Below, piece after piece: positions 14,108 through 24,108 of a stretch of DNA of 64,000 bases. Source of the DNA: Prorocentrum cordatum (Eukaryota; Sar; Dinophyceae; Prorocentrales; Prorocentraceae); contig CAUYUJ010012780.1 in assembly GCA_963575745.1 (NCBI GenBank), forward strand, positions 354,557 through 418,556, read 5' to 3'. Position 1 is the first letter of the stretch. Each line of letters opens with the position of its first letter. A model generated the notes under the pieces. It was not told the origin of the DNA, did no database searches, and saw only the letters and a list, made by a program, of their open reading frames with translations. The position numbers and the translations under genes are program-made.

Positions 14108-14129
14108 GCCGCAGCTATTTTAGCTCGCC
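14108..14129 (+). other. DinoSL relic, transition-mutated
   Basis: CCGCAGCTATTTTAGCTC matches the leader CCGTAGCCATTTTGGCTC at 15 of 18 positions. All three differences are transitions, as expected from methylation-driven decay. It lies 54 bp before the ATG at 14183. Confidence 0.55.
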
Positions 14130-14182
14130 CAGCCTTCAGGTTGTCTCGGCAGATACCGTTTCCTTCTCCGCACGCCCCCAGC

Positions 14183-15081
14183 ATGCCAACTCTCGCTGAG
14201 ATGTCTGCTGCCAAGGCCACCACGACGGCCATGGAGCAGCTGATGGAAACGATCCAGGCTCGCCAGCCTCTCGCACCTTGACGATCTCCAGCCCGATTCC
14301 TGGCAACGCCTGCTGGCGCGGGGCAGAGGTAGTCAACGTGGGAGGGGCTGAGTTCGTGGCGCTCTCCAAGGGCGACAAGGACTTCTTTCAGTGGCTAAAT
14401 GGTTCCAGGGCGTATTCGGTGGTGGCCTCGAAGGTGATCAACGAACTCCTGGACATCCAGAAGAAGGCGTCGAAGGACGCACTTGGTCATGATGAGTCGA
14501 ATGCTTCCGCCGCAGAGCTGACGGCGTACCGCCAGAACCTTCAGAAGAAAGCCCTCAGGGCCCTTGCTGAGGGACAGCAAGGGGTCAACCCGTTGGTGGA
14601 CGTGGAGATGCCTGCGTTCCGCGCGGGTGACTTCGAGGTCGATGCCGTCAAAACGAGCATGCCCCTGAATGTGACACCTTCGAAGCTACTTGTGCAGCCA
14701 ACGGGAGATGTTCTCGAATGGGTATTCCTGAAAGCCCTCGCCACGGAGAAACCTGGCGCTCGCTCATACCTTCGGCCTCTCGTTTCCACTGACCAGGACG
14801 AGGATGCAATGATTGCCCTCGCCAGCGGTCAGTCCGGCGGCAGCTCAGCGAGCCGTCCTTCTGGTGGCCCCTCAGGGAGTGCGGGTCTGAGCGGAAGCTC
14901 GGGGAATTCGGCGAGCTGCAGGCGCGTGTGGCTTTATATCGCAATTGACCGGTGTTTAGGTCGCGACGCTATGCATTGGCTTCTTCGCTGCAGGCAACCA
15001 CAGCGATCTTTCTTGCAAGTGCACGGGGAATGTGCGCTGCGACACATAGCCTTTGCACCGAGATACGCGCCCTGCGCTTAG
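14183..15081 (+). CDS. Unrecognised protein behind a spliced-leader relic, one frame break
   Basis: The ATG at 14183 starts MPTLAEMSAAKATTTAMEQL, which stops at 14281. The protein then continues in another frame from about 14280 (WRGAEVVNVGGAEFVALSKG, then KDFFQWLNGSRAYSVVASKV) to a Ser/Gly-rich tail near 14830-14920 and a stop at 15081. Balanced composition and regular helices (AELTAYRQNLQKKALRALAE) indicate real coding sequence of roughly 240 residues; the last 50 codons look like read-through. The break near 14265-14300 is either a very small intron or an indel. No known domain is recognised. It lies just upstream of copy A of the two-ORF element and may be part of it. Confidence 0.55.
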
Positions 15082-15097
15082 CCAGCAAAGCCAAAAC

Positions 15098-15102
15098 ATA
15101 AT

Positions 15103-15178
<76 letters not shown>
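15098..15178. repeat. (ATC)n microsatellite
   Basis: Pure CAT/ATC run of about 27 units; reverse-strand poly-Met is an artefact. Confidence 0.95.
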
Positions 15179-15261
15179 GCATCCACATCCATCAGCATCG
15201 CAGCCTTCGTCTGACGACCATCACTTCTGCATCACGGTCCATAGCAGAGCGAGCTTGCAGA

Positions 15262-15500
15262 CCAGGAGGAGAAGGAGGAGGAGGATGAGGAGGATGAGAG
15301 GGAAGAGGAGGAGAAGGAGAAAGATGAGGAGGAATAAATCAAGTGGAGGAGAAGGAGGAGGAGTATGATGAGGAGGATGAGAAAGATAGAGGGCCAGAAG
15401 AGAAAGAGGAGGAGGAGGAAGATGAGGAGGAATAGCACGCACGTGTTTTTCAAGTGAGGTTCAAAGAAAAACCAAATGGAGGAGAAGGAGAAGGATAGGG
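15262..15500. repeat. Purine-rich (GGAGGAGAAG) tract with CACGCACG unit
   Basis: A GGAGGA/GAAGGA tract followed by AATAGCACGCACGTG at 15431 and TCAAAG...AAATGGAGGAG. The same unit occurs near 13592, 18231 and 18374. Confidence 0.75.
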
Positions 15501-15813
15501 AAGAGGAGGCGGATGACCTTAATGAGGACCCATGCGAGCGTCAGCGAGGTGGCAGGAAATTGGGCAGGAAGTGAGGGAAGAGGAAGGTCAGGAGAGTAGG
15601 AGAGCTGAGTTTTCTGTGAGATCGTGGACAGTCGACTGAGCAGTGCTTATTCGAGAGCGCAGGCGTAGCCCTGAATCCTGTGCTCCCAGGTCTGAGGTCT
15701 TTGGTTCGTCGTCGCTGGATGTGGGCCCCCCTCAACATGTTCCGTGCGCTCCATTTGGCATCCTTGGCCACAATTCGGCTTGGAACCGCCGCGGGAAGCG
15801 TCGGAGAGGTTTC

Positions 15814-15980
15814 GAAGGAAATTCTCAATTTTGAAAAATTCCTTCGAGGACCTCCGGAGGGAATTTTCAATTCTGAAAACTCCGCTTGAAACGGATCGAA
15901 AGCAATTTTCAAACTTGAGAATTCTCTCCGGTAGTCCTCGAAGGAAATTCTCAAAATTGAAAATGATTTTCGAAATGTGA
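15814..15980. repeat. 42-bp tandem repeat, four copies
   Basis: Four units begin near 15814, 15855, 15897 and 15939 (GAAGGAAATTCTCAATTTTG type). The period of 42 bp is 14 codons, and both strands are open: on + FSILK/FSNLR/FSKLK recur every 14 residues, and on - EFSSLK/EFSELK/NFSKLR do the same. Confidence 0.8.
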
Positions 15981-16098
15981 TTTTCTGTCTCAGTTCAATT
16001 TCGGCTGCCTTGTGCAGCGCGTGCCGTCCAAGTTGATGTGATTTCTATGATGGCAAGGGCCGGCTTGGCGAGCTTTCTACCCTTGTCGGCCACTTCTC

Positions 16099-16121
16099 TC
16101 CGTGGCCAGTTTTGGCTCAAG
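16099..16121 (+). other. DinoSL relic, well preserved
   Basis: TCCGTGGCCAGTTTTGGCTCAAG differs from the canonical leader TCCGTAGCCATTTTGGCTCAAG by one A-to-G change and one inserted G. It lies directly upstream of the long frame of ORF1-A and identifies that gene as a retroposed mRNA copy. Confidence 0.85.
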
Positions 16122-16222
16122 CTTTTGTTTTGCGACGTTGTCAACGGAGATCCCCTCCCGCGCTGCAGTCTTTTACGCTACCACCTGCAAGAGATGGCGA
16201 CCATTTCAATTGCCTGACGGAG

Positions 16223-17870
16223 ATGCTGAGCAGTACCGCCGTCCTGGCTGACAACCAAGCCGTTGGTGTTGATGGTGCCGCCTTGGAAAATATTCGAGCC
16301 TCACTTGCGTCCAGCATATGCGCCATGGTTACGTCGATTTCGCAGCCAGCGTTCAGCGAGAACGCTGGGGCTCTTCTCAAGGCCGTGAGTCAATCGTCCT
16401 TCACCGTCGAGCAAAAGAAATCGATCAGCGGCTGCGTCAACGAGAAGCTACAGGGGAGCTCGACGGCCAGCCGTCTCGCCCCCACGGACAAGCAGTCCTT
16501 CGCCAAGCGCGACTCTATTCTCAACTACCTCACCACGTGCGACTGGGCGGTCATCAGTGACCAGAGTAAGCCATTCGACGACGACTCCAAAGCAGTGCGC
16601 ATTGCGAACAGCCTGATGAGAGGAGGCATGGTGCAGCCGAGCCCCCCTTCATGCGCGGACATGGCAGCTGCATGTGCCGTTGCAATGGGGGGCGAGCAAG
16701 ACCCCATCAAAATGTACAACATGGCCCGTCGCTTCCCGAGCTACTTCGAACATCCGCCACCTGGAGTTGCTAGCTTGTCAGTTCTTTCGTCGTTTAGCGA
16801 CAGGCCCTCGGAGCTGCCCGTGCAGGTCCAGAAGTCCACGTACACAGACGAGGACCCTCCAGTGACGTTCGACAGCCCACTCTTTCCCATCGTTCGCAGG
16901 AAGGTTTCATGTCGGTCGACGAACGCGAACATCAGGGGCTCCATTCCCAGAGCTGTTCCCAAACCTGCTCCTTCGGCTTTGCCGAATGCGCCGAACTTCC
17001 GCGCGCCGCAGCCGCGCCAGGTTAACGTGATGGACTTCGTGGCCGCTGCGTCTGCTATGTGCCTGAACCAACAGCAGGCTCTTCAGCTGGGCATGGCTGG
17101 CTTCGCCAGTGGATCGGGCATGGGGGATTAACATCAGGTGCACTGGCGCTGGCGCCCATGCAGTTGGCTCTTCTCATGGAGGCGCCCCACCACTTCAACC
17201 GCCTGCGCTCCCTCCTACGTCGAGCCACATAGAAGTCTCCGCTGCTTTGCCCGTGCAGAACACGGTTAGCCCTCCGAGCTTGGGGGGTTTTTGGATGACT
17301 ACAACAGGGTGCCTCCCAGCCCCGACGATGACCCAGGAGGTGGCCTCGATGGGCAGCCTACGTGGCAGCTCAGAGGGGCCGCCACCAGCGCCTGTCGTTC
17401 TTTCAGACGGCCTCGACAAGCGCAAGAAGGCCACGCCAGCCCCGACGCTAGTGGGCGCGGCTTGCAGCGAGGAAGCCACTGCGACTGCCATAGTGAGCGA
17501 AATCGAGGCTGAGCACGAGAAGCTGGTCGCGAAGGCCAAGGTCAAAGCTAAGGCTGACAGGGATGAGAAGAACGCTGCCGAAGAATCAGCCACCACTCCT
17601 GCCGCCAAGAAGCGCCCCACCGCTGCCAGTCCAGCTGACGCGTCTGCTACAAAAGCGGCGAAGAAGCCTCCGAAGAATGCAGATCTCCCCGATATGCCAA
17701 AGCAGGGGCCAGCGCACGTCGGCAACGGGAAGATCAGCGCCAGCGCCTCAAAGGGGGGCTGGCGAGCGTGGCCTGATCGCTCTGTCGTGGGCAAGGAGCA
17801 GTCTTTTAGGTTCGGCAGCAACAAGCGCGTCGCTGTTCAAGCTGCCGTTTGCTACATCATGTCCTCGTAG
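16223..17870 (+). CDS. ORF1 of two-ORF element, copy A (one frameshift)
   Basis: First ATG of the frame that opens inside the spliced-leader relic. The N-terminal part (16223-17131) has normal composition with helices such as ALENIRASLASSICAMVTSI and a conserved-looking stretch LTTCDWAVISDQSKPFDD, KAVRIANSLMRGG and MYNMARRFPSYFEH. The stop at 17131 follows a GGGGG run. The protein continues in frame 3 as a Lys/Ala-rich coiled segment (HEKLVAKAKVKAKADRDEKN, then AAKKRPTAASPADASATKAA). It ends with a small domain (GGWRAWPDRSVVGKEQSFRF, then NKRVAVQAAVCYIM) at 17750-17870. Copy B at 33.1-34.9 kb has the same layout. Function is unknown; it may be a nucleic-acid-binding partner of ORF2. Confidence 0.7.
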
Positions 17871-18610
17871 TTGCAGGCAGCATTTCTAGTCGCCAGCGCA
17901 ACTTACTTGCTTGGGCAGCCACGGGGTCGGCTGCATGCAAAGTTGGCCTGGACAGCTGGCGGTCGCCAGTGCGTGCGCGTGCCCTGTCGCATGCCGCAAG
18001 CGCGCCCAGAACACGTCTGTGATACCCTTCAGGAATGCCAGTGGTGTAAACATATTCCTGGATCGGGCTCGCAAGAACGCCCATCGCGCATGCGCCGAGG
18101 GATGGCGAAGCACAAGTGGCTCGAACCAAATTCGCAACGGGTGAGGAGGAAGAGGGGGAAGTGCAAGATGGGAAGGAATATGAAGAACGCAAGGACGAGG
18201 ATGAGATGGGGGCGGAGGACTATCAGTAGGAATAGCACGCACGTTTTTAAGAGAGGTTGAAACACAACTAAAATGGAGGGGAAGGAGGATGAGTAGGATG
18301 AGGGTGACAAGGACTAGGGGGGGGGGGGGGGGGGGGCAGGATCAGAAAGAGGGCGTGGAAGAAGATAAGGAAGAGTAGCACGCACGTGTTGAACGCGATG
18401 TTGAAACGCACCAGATGGAAGGGAAAGAGGATGAAGAGGAAGAGGAAGAATAATAAGGCGCAAGACAACCCACTCTGAGTTCCATATTTGGGTTGAAAAT
18501 GCGCGAAGGCGAAGGAGGAGGATGCACATGACGAGCCCCCCCCCCCCCCTCCCCCCCCTTCCAGGAGAACGCGCAAGCGGGGAGCGGCCCCCTCCGCCCT
18601 CTTCGCGCAG
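17871..18610. other. Spacer with purine repeats and G run
   Basis: Two copies of the CACGCACG purine unit (18231-18300, 18374-18440) surround a G19 run at about 18319-18337. No gene is recognised between ORF1-A and ORF2-A. Confidence 0.5.
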
Positions 18611-18631
18611 CCGCAGCCGCCTGGGCCCAAG
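18611..18631 (+). other. Possible DinoSL relic (weak)
   Basis: CCGCAGCCGCCTGGGCCCAAG matches the leader at 15 of 21 positions with no gap; five of the six differences are changes to G or C that are transitions. About one match this good is expected by chance in a window this size, so the case rests on its place 35 bp before the ATG of ORF2-A. Confidence 0.3.
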
Positions 18632-18665
18632 GCGCGCGGCACCAGCTCCTGTCTCTGCCACCCTA

Positions 18666-20779
18666 ATGGAAGAGAGGGCCAGAAAAAATCAACGAGTAAA
18701 TGCCGTTCGGCATTCGATCCCTCATGCTAGTCAATCAGCGTTTGCCTCGATGTGCGCCTTGGCCAGAGATATCAACCAGTTAGAATGTGCGACAAGCGAG
18801 AGACTCGCTGGCCACTCAGACGACAGGGTATGGAAAACTCATGGTGCCCATGGACATGATCACTGCGAAGGGGGGGGGCTCTGCAGGTGGAAGTCGCGAA
18901 CCCCCTTGCCTACCTGTCGCTTGCGAGTCGCTGCGTTTACTTCGGAAAGCTCTTCGAGGATACCTATTCCAGGACCTACCGCTTAACCTCAAACCAAAAA
19001 GGGGGACGGGGGAAAACGATGTCGTATTCCTGGTTGTCCTCACGTGGCGATCCCGCGTCGCTATCCTGCTGCTCACTTGCCTTCCTTCCTCCCTGTGCTC
19101 TCTTCGGCTTCTCCCTCCTCCACCCCTTCGCTCTCCTACCTCTTCCTCTTACTCGTTCGTAGAACCCTCTCATTCGTAGAACCTTACCAAGGACGAAGAC
19201 CAACCTGCGAAACCGATTCAATGTTTTCCCCTGGAGGTCCCGAATCCCAAGCCTGATTGCGAACAAACTAGCTGGCAGGATTCTGTGTTTTTCAAATGTC
19301 GGCGGGCCCTGTTGGGCCCTCAACGCGGTTGTGTTTAACGTTGCTTTGTTTTGGTGAATCCTGAACATAAGGACCCCGCGCAGCCATCGCAAACCGTGGA
19401 GAATATTGGTGCGCAACGATGAGGCGAAGCCTGGGAGCCGCCTCAAGCAGCAAAGCAAACGAGCATGCCAGAATGTTTACATTTCGATCCTAGAATTTGC
19501 GGCCCATGCACTTGCCAAGGAAGACTTCTGGTTTGCTGTGGGGTGCGTCAGGAGTTTAGATGTTGAGGCGTGTAATCCAGGTGGGACTTCACAATTGATT
19601 GGTGGAATCCTCAAGCTCATGTTTGATCCTTCAGCTCACGATGCCAGCCTTTCTGGGGTCACGCTGCATCTGCCAGGAGGGGGGTCATTTAAGTTGATTG
19701 GAGAAAACGGCTGCGTGCTCGGGGACGAACCGGCCCTGCATCAAATTTGGCAGCGCAAGATTCGTCAGGGCTCAAATGTCGCCCCCAGTGTTTGAATGTG
19801 GTTAACAAGTGCTGGATGGCAAGCGGCGGGTTGCAGGGGCACCGCGCGTGCATTGCATATCCTAAGGTGGATCCACTCGAAGATTGCATCCCGCTAACAA
19901 AACCGACCCTCGAAAAAATGATGGGGAAGATTGGAAGTGCCACAGCAAAAGGTTTGAAGGCGGGTATATATAGAGAGAGAGAGAGACGATGTTTGGTTGG
20001 TCACGCGATCCTCACAGCTGACTCCTACAGCCTCACATGAAAGACGCGGTACATCCACTTGATCACAATTGTTTCGAGTGGGGTCACAATTTGTTGCAAG
20101 GCCTGTTCCAGTGACAGTATATCACGCTTTCAGGGAGATGCACAGTTCTTACAAAAAGGTCACCGAGAACATCTACGAAATTGTGAACCAAGATACATGG
20201 CAATGTAGAATTTCCAGGCGATCAGCGACGGGCATCGAGATGTTCAATATGAAGCGCTCGGAATCGTCTTGCGCCGCGGAGTCGTGGACATGTTCTTGTT
20301 CAGAAGCGCTATCCATGCATTCGGCCCTCGCCCACTACTTCAGAACACAGGTTCATGATTGTGCGGTTCGCGATGTGATTCTGTCGATGGCCGACGTGAT
20401 TGGGCAGCTTTGGTATTGCCTGAAATTGCCGGTGCCTGCCGCAACAATAAATGCGAATACCGTTGCGTTCATCAAACACTTCAAAGCAGCGTTTGGGGAG
20501 CATCCAACGATATGGAAATTTCGTGGGGCATTGCACCGCGCCCAGACCGCGCAGGCCCTGGGGTGGAGCCCCCACACCATGACACTCGAATTGAAATACA
20601 AGTTCGTGCTAAAATATGGCGACGACCAGCAAGCTGGTACTAGCAAGATCGTTCGTGAAATCGTTGCCAAGAGTTTGCACGACTGGAACGAAGCCAGATG
20701 GCTTGACCTCTCTATCGGTTTGAAAAGCCCTGAGCGCACAAACAAAAATTCGCCGGCCCAACGGGCCAGGGCGTGCTAA
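18666..20779 (+). pseudogene. ORF2 of two-ORF element, copy A (transposase-like, frameshifted)
   Basis: The ATG at 18666 opens MEERARKNQRVNAVRHSIPH. Motifs shared with copy B follow in order but in several frames: NPLAYLSLASR near 18900; PWRILVRNDEAKPGSRL near 19395; YISILEF...DFWFAVGCVR near 19480-19560; LHLPGGG and DEPALHQIW near 19670-19750; CRPQCLNVVNK near 19780-19810; CFEWGHNLLQG at 20070-20102; LH-x-A...LELKYKFVLKYGDD near 20535-20625. A pyrimidine-rich stretch without motifs at about 19020-19370 may be an intron. The H...E-x-K-x-K ending recalls transposase-like proteins common in dinoflagellate predicted proteomes. It ends at 20779, before the C-terminal segment seen in copy B, where a CCAAGA repeat begins. 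Confidence 0.65.
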
Positions 20780-20859
20780 GATCTCCGGTACCTGGATAAC
20801 AGTATTTCTAATTCGCGCGCGCGGGGCGGCCCCTGGGGTCCCCGGACGAAAAGTACCCC

Positions 20860-21110
20860 GGCAAGGTCCCGGCAAGGTCGGGCCAGAGATGCCAGAGCCC
20901 TGTTACAGGGCCCCAGGACGGGCCAAGAGGTCCCCAAGAAGCCTCCAAGACGGTCCAAGAAGGCCCCGAGACGGCCAAAGATCGCCCGAAGACGCCCAAC
21001 AGGGCCCCAAGACAGCCCAAGAGGCCTCCAAGACGCCCCAAGGGCCTTCCAAGAGGCCTCCGAAGAGGGCCCCAAGAGGCCAAAATCGCTGATTTTCATT
21101 TTTTTTTTTT
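20860..21110. repeat. CCAAGA/GGCCCC dispersed repeat, copy 2
   Basis: GGGCCCCAAGACGGxCCAAG-type units end in a T-rich run (about 21088-21120). The repeat lies between the end of ORF2-A and the truncated reverse transcriptase. Confidence 0.8.
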
Positions 21111-21212
21111 TATGTTTTTTTGCGTTCTGGCTTTTTCGGCTTCCGGACGCTCCAAGACGGCCCAAGAGGCTCCCGGTGGGGCGACAACGGCCCGTTCCAC
21201 AGCTCCTTTCTT

Positions 21213-23404
21213 ATGGACGACCAGAGGCTCGTCGAGCCCGACATCGGCACTCGAGCGGCTCAGAGCGGCGACGCGGCGCCGGAGGGGATCAGGGCACGCC
21301 TGGGCGAGGAGGCGATCAACGAGGAGAAGGATCTCGAGGAGGGAGGCTGGGAGACGCCCAGGATCTGCCGGGGTCTCCTGTATCGCACCCGCGAAGGCAC
21401 GATCGAGATGCCGGAGCCTAAGATCGAGAAGGCGGCCTACCTCTTGGCAGACCCCGCGCTAGACTACGGCCAGCAGAATATTCCCTGGAACTTCCTGGAG
21501 GTTTACAAGGGCAATCAGCAGTACGGGTGCCTCGTTATGCCGGCCATGCGGTGCCTCGCGAGCGCGACCGACGCCCCGATGCGGGGCCGCCCGAGGAGGC
21601 TAGCCGGACCCAAGGGGGGCGACCAGCAGGTCGCCCGCATGTGTGGATTTCTGGCAGGCTACCGAGGTGGCGCGGGTCCTCGCTTCAGATCGGGCAAAGT
21701 GGAGCTCCCGCTTCACGGGGGCGCTGCCGGGCATCCTCTCTATCAACGAGAAGCTGGCGCTCCCGGGCTGGCAGCGCCGCGTGATCTGGGTGACGGGCGA
21801 CGCCGCCCCGCAGCGGATCGCCGCCGTCGACTGGGCGAGGTGCCCGAGTTCATGCAGGTGCAGGGCGAGGCAGTCGGCGTAGAGGAGGATGAGGAGGCCA
21901 TCGTCGCCATCGCCGAGTTCATGAACCTCGTGACGTTTGCGGCCAAGGCGGGCGCGGAAGGTTGGTGGGGGCGAGGCGTGGCAATGTACGGCGGGGGAAA
22001 CTACAACGCCCACTGCTGGCTGCAGAACCGCAGGGCCAATATTCGCTACGCCAGCTTCTTGATCACGGTGGTCACGTGTCTTGAGGCGGTCTACGGCCAC
22101 GAGGTGGCGAGCGCTACTTCCGCACGCACCACAACGAAAGGGCGGACACGTTCTCCAGGGTCGAGGACGAGGAGGCGAAGGAGCTCGCGGAGTCGAGGGG
22201 CCTGTAGGTCGTCAGCCTGCGGGGCAGCTGGGCGGAGCACCTCGAGCGCGGCTGGCTGCGCCCGACGCTGGTTTGGGAGGGCCAGAGCGACGAGGGCGCC
22301 AGGGTGGCCAAGCAGCTCGTGGCGGCCCGGCGTGAGCCGCACAGCCCAAGTACTCTGCAGCTGACGCCTGGCACAGCCGTAACCCTCGTCGAGTGGCGTG
22401 GGTCGGCCGGCGCCTTGTGCAAGGCCGGGGCGCGACGGGGCGCGGTCGTTTGGATGCTGGCGGCTCCGGGGGCCCCGGGCGCCGGGCGCATTGTCTGGGC
22501 ACCTGGCGTCGCCGAATGGGGTGCCCGAGGTCCCGGCAGCGCGGACGTCGCGACCGCCAGCTTGACCAACGTCGGGGGCGAGGAGGCTCGGCGCTGGTCT
22601 GAGTTCGTCGCCCAGGTGGGAGCGGAGGTCGCGGTCGCGGATGCGCCGGGCCCAGCGGACCTGGGCCCGGCAATGCGTCGGCTCAAGGACCTGGGCTACA
22701 GCAGGGAGGAGGTAGAGGTCTGCTGCGCCCGGTCGGGTGACCCAGTCGCGAGGCAGCGGCGGGTAGTCGCGGCAGTTCGAGGAGGAGGCGGCGAGGCTGC
22801 GAGTGTAAGCCAGGAGTTCGTGGAGCCCATGAGCATCCGGTCGTGCGTTGGCAAGCCCAGTCCAGGCGTCTTCAGGATGAGCAGCGACGACGGCGAGCTG
22901 GTCCTCGACCCGCGCATTCCCAAGCGAGGAGGCCCAGACGGTGCCCGCCCATGCGGCCACGGGCACCCGAAGGGAGGAAGAGCCATGGAGTTGGTGTTCA
23001 CGGTAGACGGGCCGTCGCCGAGCATCAGGAGCGCGGCAGTTGCGGCCCGGCCAGGAGAGCGCACTCTTGTCCACGACGCGCGAGATCCTCTTCCCGGGGT
23101 GCGGCAGCTGGGGGGCGAGGAAATCTGGAAGCTCACAGGAGGTGCCCCGGCGATCTTTCGAAAGGCGGTCGACGAGGGGACCCCGTCGGACTCCCTCGTA
23201 GCCTGGGGCATCCGGGCAGCCACCCCGCAGCTCGCGGACGCCATGGTTGAGGAGGCGCTGGCCCAGCTGGACCAGGTGAGGCAGAGGCGGGACTCAGCCA
23301 AGGCAGGGGTCTGCTCGCTGGCAGCGACTGCAGATGTGGCTGCGCGCGCGCAAGGAGTGCCCACGCGATCAAAGGGGCAGACCCCCCAGGCAAGTTCGGC
23401 ATGA
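21213..23404 (+). pseudogene. 5'-truncated reverse transcriptase / RNase H-like retroelement protein
   Basis: The sequence begins abruptly at the polymerase active-site region (FLMDDQRLVEPD, 21205) and continues with GGWETPRICRGLLYRTREGT and LADPALDYGQQNIPWNFLE. The following part is in another frame (WQATEVARVLASDRAKWSSR, VIWVTGDAAPQRIAAVDW, about 21643-21840). It then returns to the first frame (EAIVAIAEFMNLVTFAAKAG, GGGNYNAHCWLQNRR). A third frame holds RYFRTHHNERADTFSRVEDE (22112) with a TAG at 22205. The frame then stays open to 23404 with unrecognised domains. The GDN expected at the RNase H-like site reads GGN. At least three frameshifts, one stop and missing upstream polymerase make this a dead copy of a dinoflagellate retroelement family; I cannot assign LTR or other class with certainty. 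Confidence 0.65.
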
Positions 23405-23468
23405 TCCCCGACGGCGACGAGCGCGGCAGGAGACGAGCGCAAGACCTGCTGGATAACCCCTACCAGAT

Positions 23469-23669
23469 GTGATCCTGCTGCGCGTGGGCAAGGACCCTGA
23501 TGGGGGCCCGCCGTGCTGGCGCGACTGCGGGAGGAACTTCGCCGACATGGGCCACGGCTGGGGCTGGCATTGCTGCAGGACGTGCAGGAACACCGACGGG
23601 GCCAGCCACGGACCAGGATGCAAGGCCAAGCGCGAAGAACTCCGGAGGCGCCAGCAGGAAGCGGGCTAA
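23469..23669 (+). pseudogene. Zinc-binding tail fragment (CCRTC...HGPGC)
   Basis: A 66-codon frame without an ATG carries CWRDCGRNF, then HGWGWHCCRTCRNTDGASHG followed by PGC. The Cys/His spacing resembles small zinc-binding tails of dinoflagellate retroelement proteins. The same CCRTC...SHGPxC signature recurs at 37.9 kb. It is probably the end of the pseudogene at 21213-23404, separated by a frameshift. Confidence 0.5.
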
Positions 23670-23689
23670 CTGAAGGATCGGCGTGGTTA

Positions 23690-23880
23690 ACAAGTGCTAC
23701 CGTGCGTTATAACCATGTTATAACTATGTTGTAAGTCTGTGATCAGTAAGTATAGTTTGTTTAAACTAGTTTACGAACGTACTAACTTCGTTAACTTGGT
23801 CCCTCTAGTTAAGTATAGCTACGCGGAGTTAGACAAGTTAGCAACTCTGCTAACTTTAACATATGTTGGAAAAACGATGG
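23690..23880. repeat. AT-rich island with GTTATAAC / GTTAAC motifs
   Basis: Abrupt drop in GC. GTTATAAC (a palindrome) occurs twice in 20 bp, followed by many TTAACT, GTTAGC and ACTAACTT variants. A similar but shorter island lies at 37155-37215. Confidence 0.7.
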
Positions 23881-24060
23881 CGTGTATGCTGTATTTCCCT
23901 GGTGTATTCACTTGTTTTCAATGTTGCTATTCGTTTTTAGCATGGCGTTGCTAGAGTTTTGCCTGACTCCCCCACATCAAGATTGCGACCGGTGCAATGC
24001 ATTCGTGAATTTCGAAGGGTGCATATTGCAAGATTGCAATGTTCCTTTGCATATGCATGC

Positions 24061-24083
24061 ACCGTATACGCTTTTGGCTCGAC
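24061..24083 (+). other. Probable DinoSL relic
   Basis: CCGTATACGCTTTTGGCTCGAC keeps CCGTA and TTTTGGCTC of the leader with one extra base between them. It lies about 25 bp before the ATG at 24109. Confidence 0.55.
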
Positions 24084-24108
24084 AAAGGTGGTTTCCACGC
24101 GCGGCGTC

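Noticed and set aside
23683-23698. 16-bp identity GTGGTTAACAAGTGCT with ORF2-A (19798)
   Set aside because: One such 16-mer match is expected by chance in 64 kb, and no other ORF2 motif lies near 23.7 kb.
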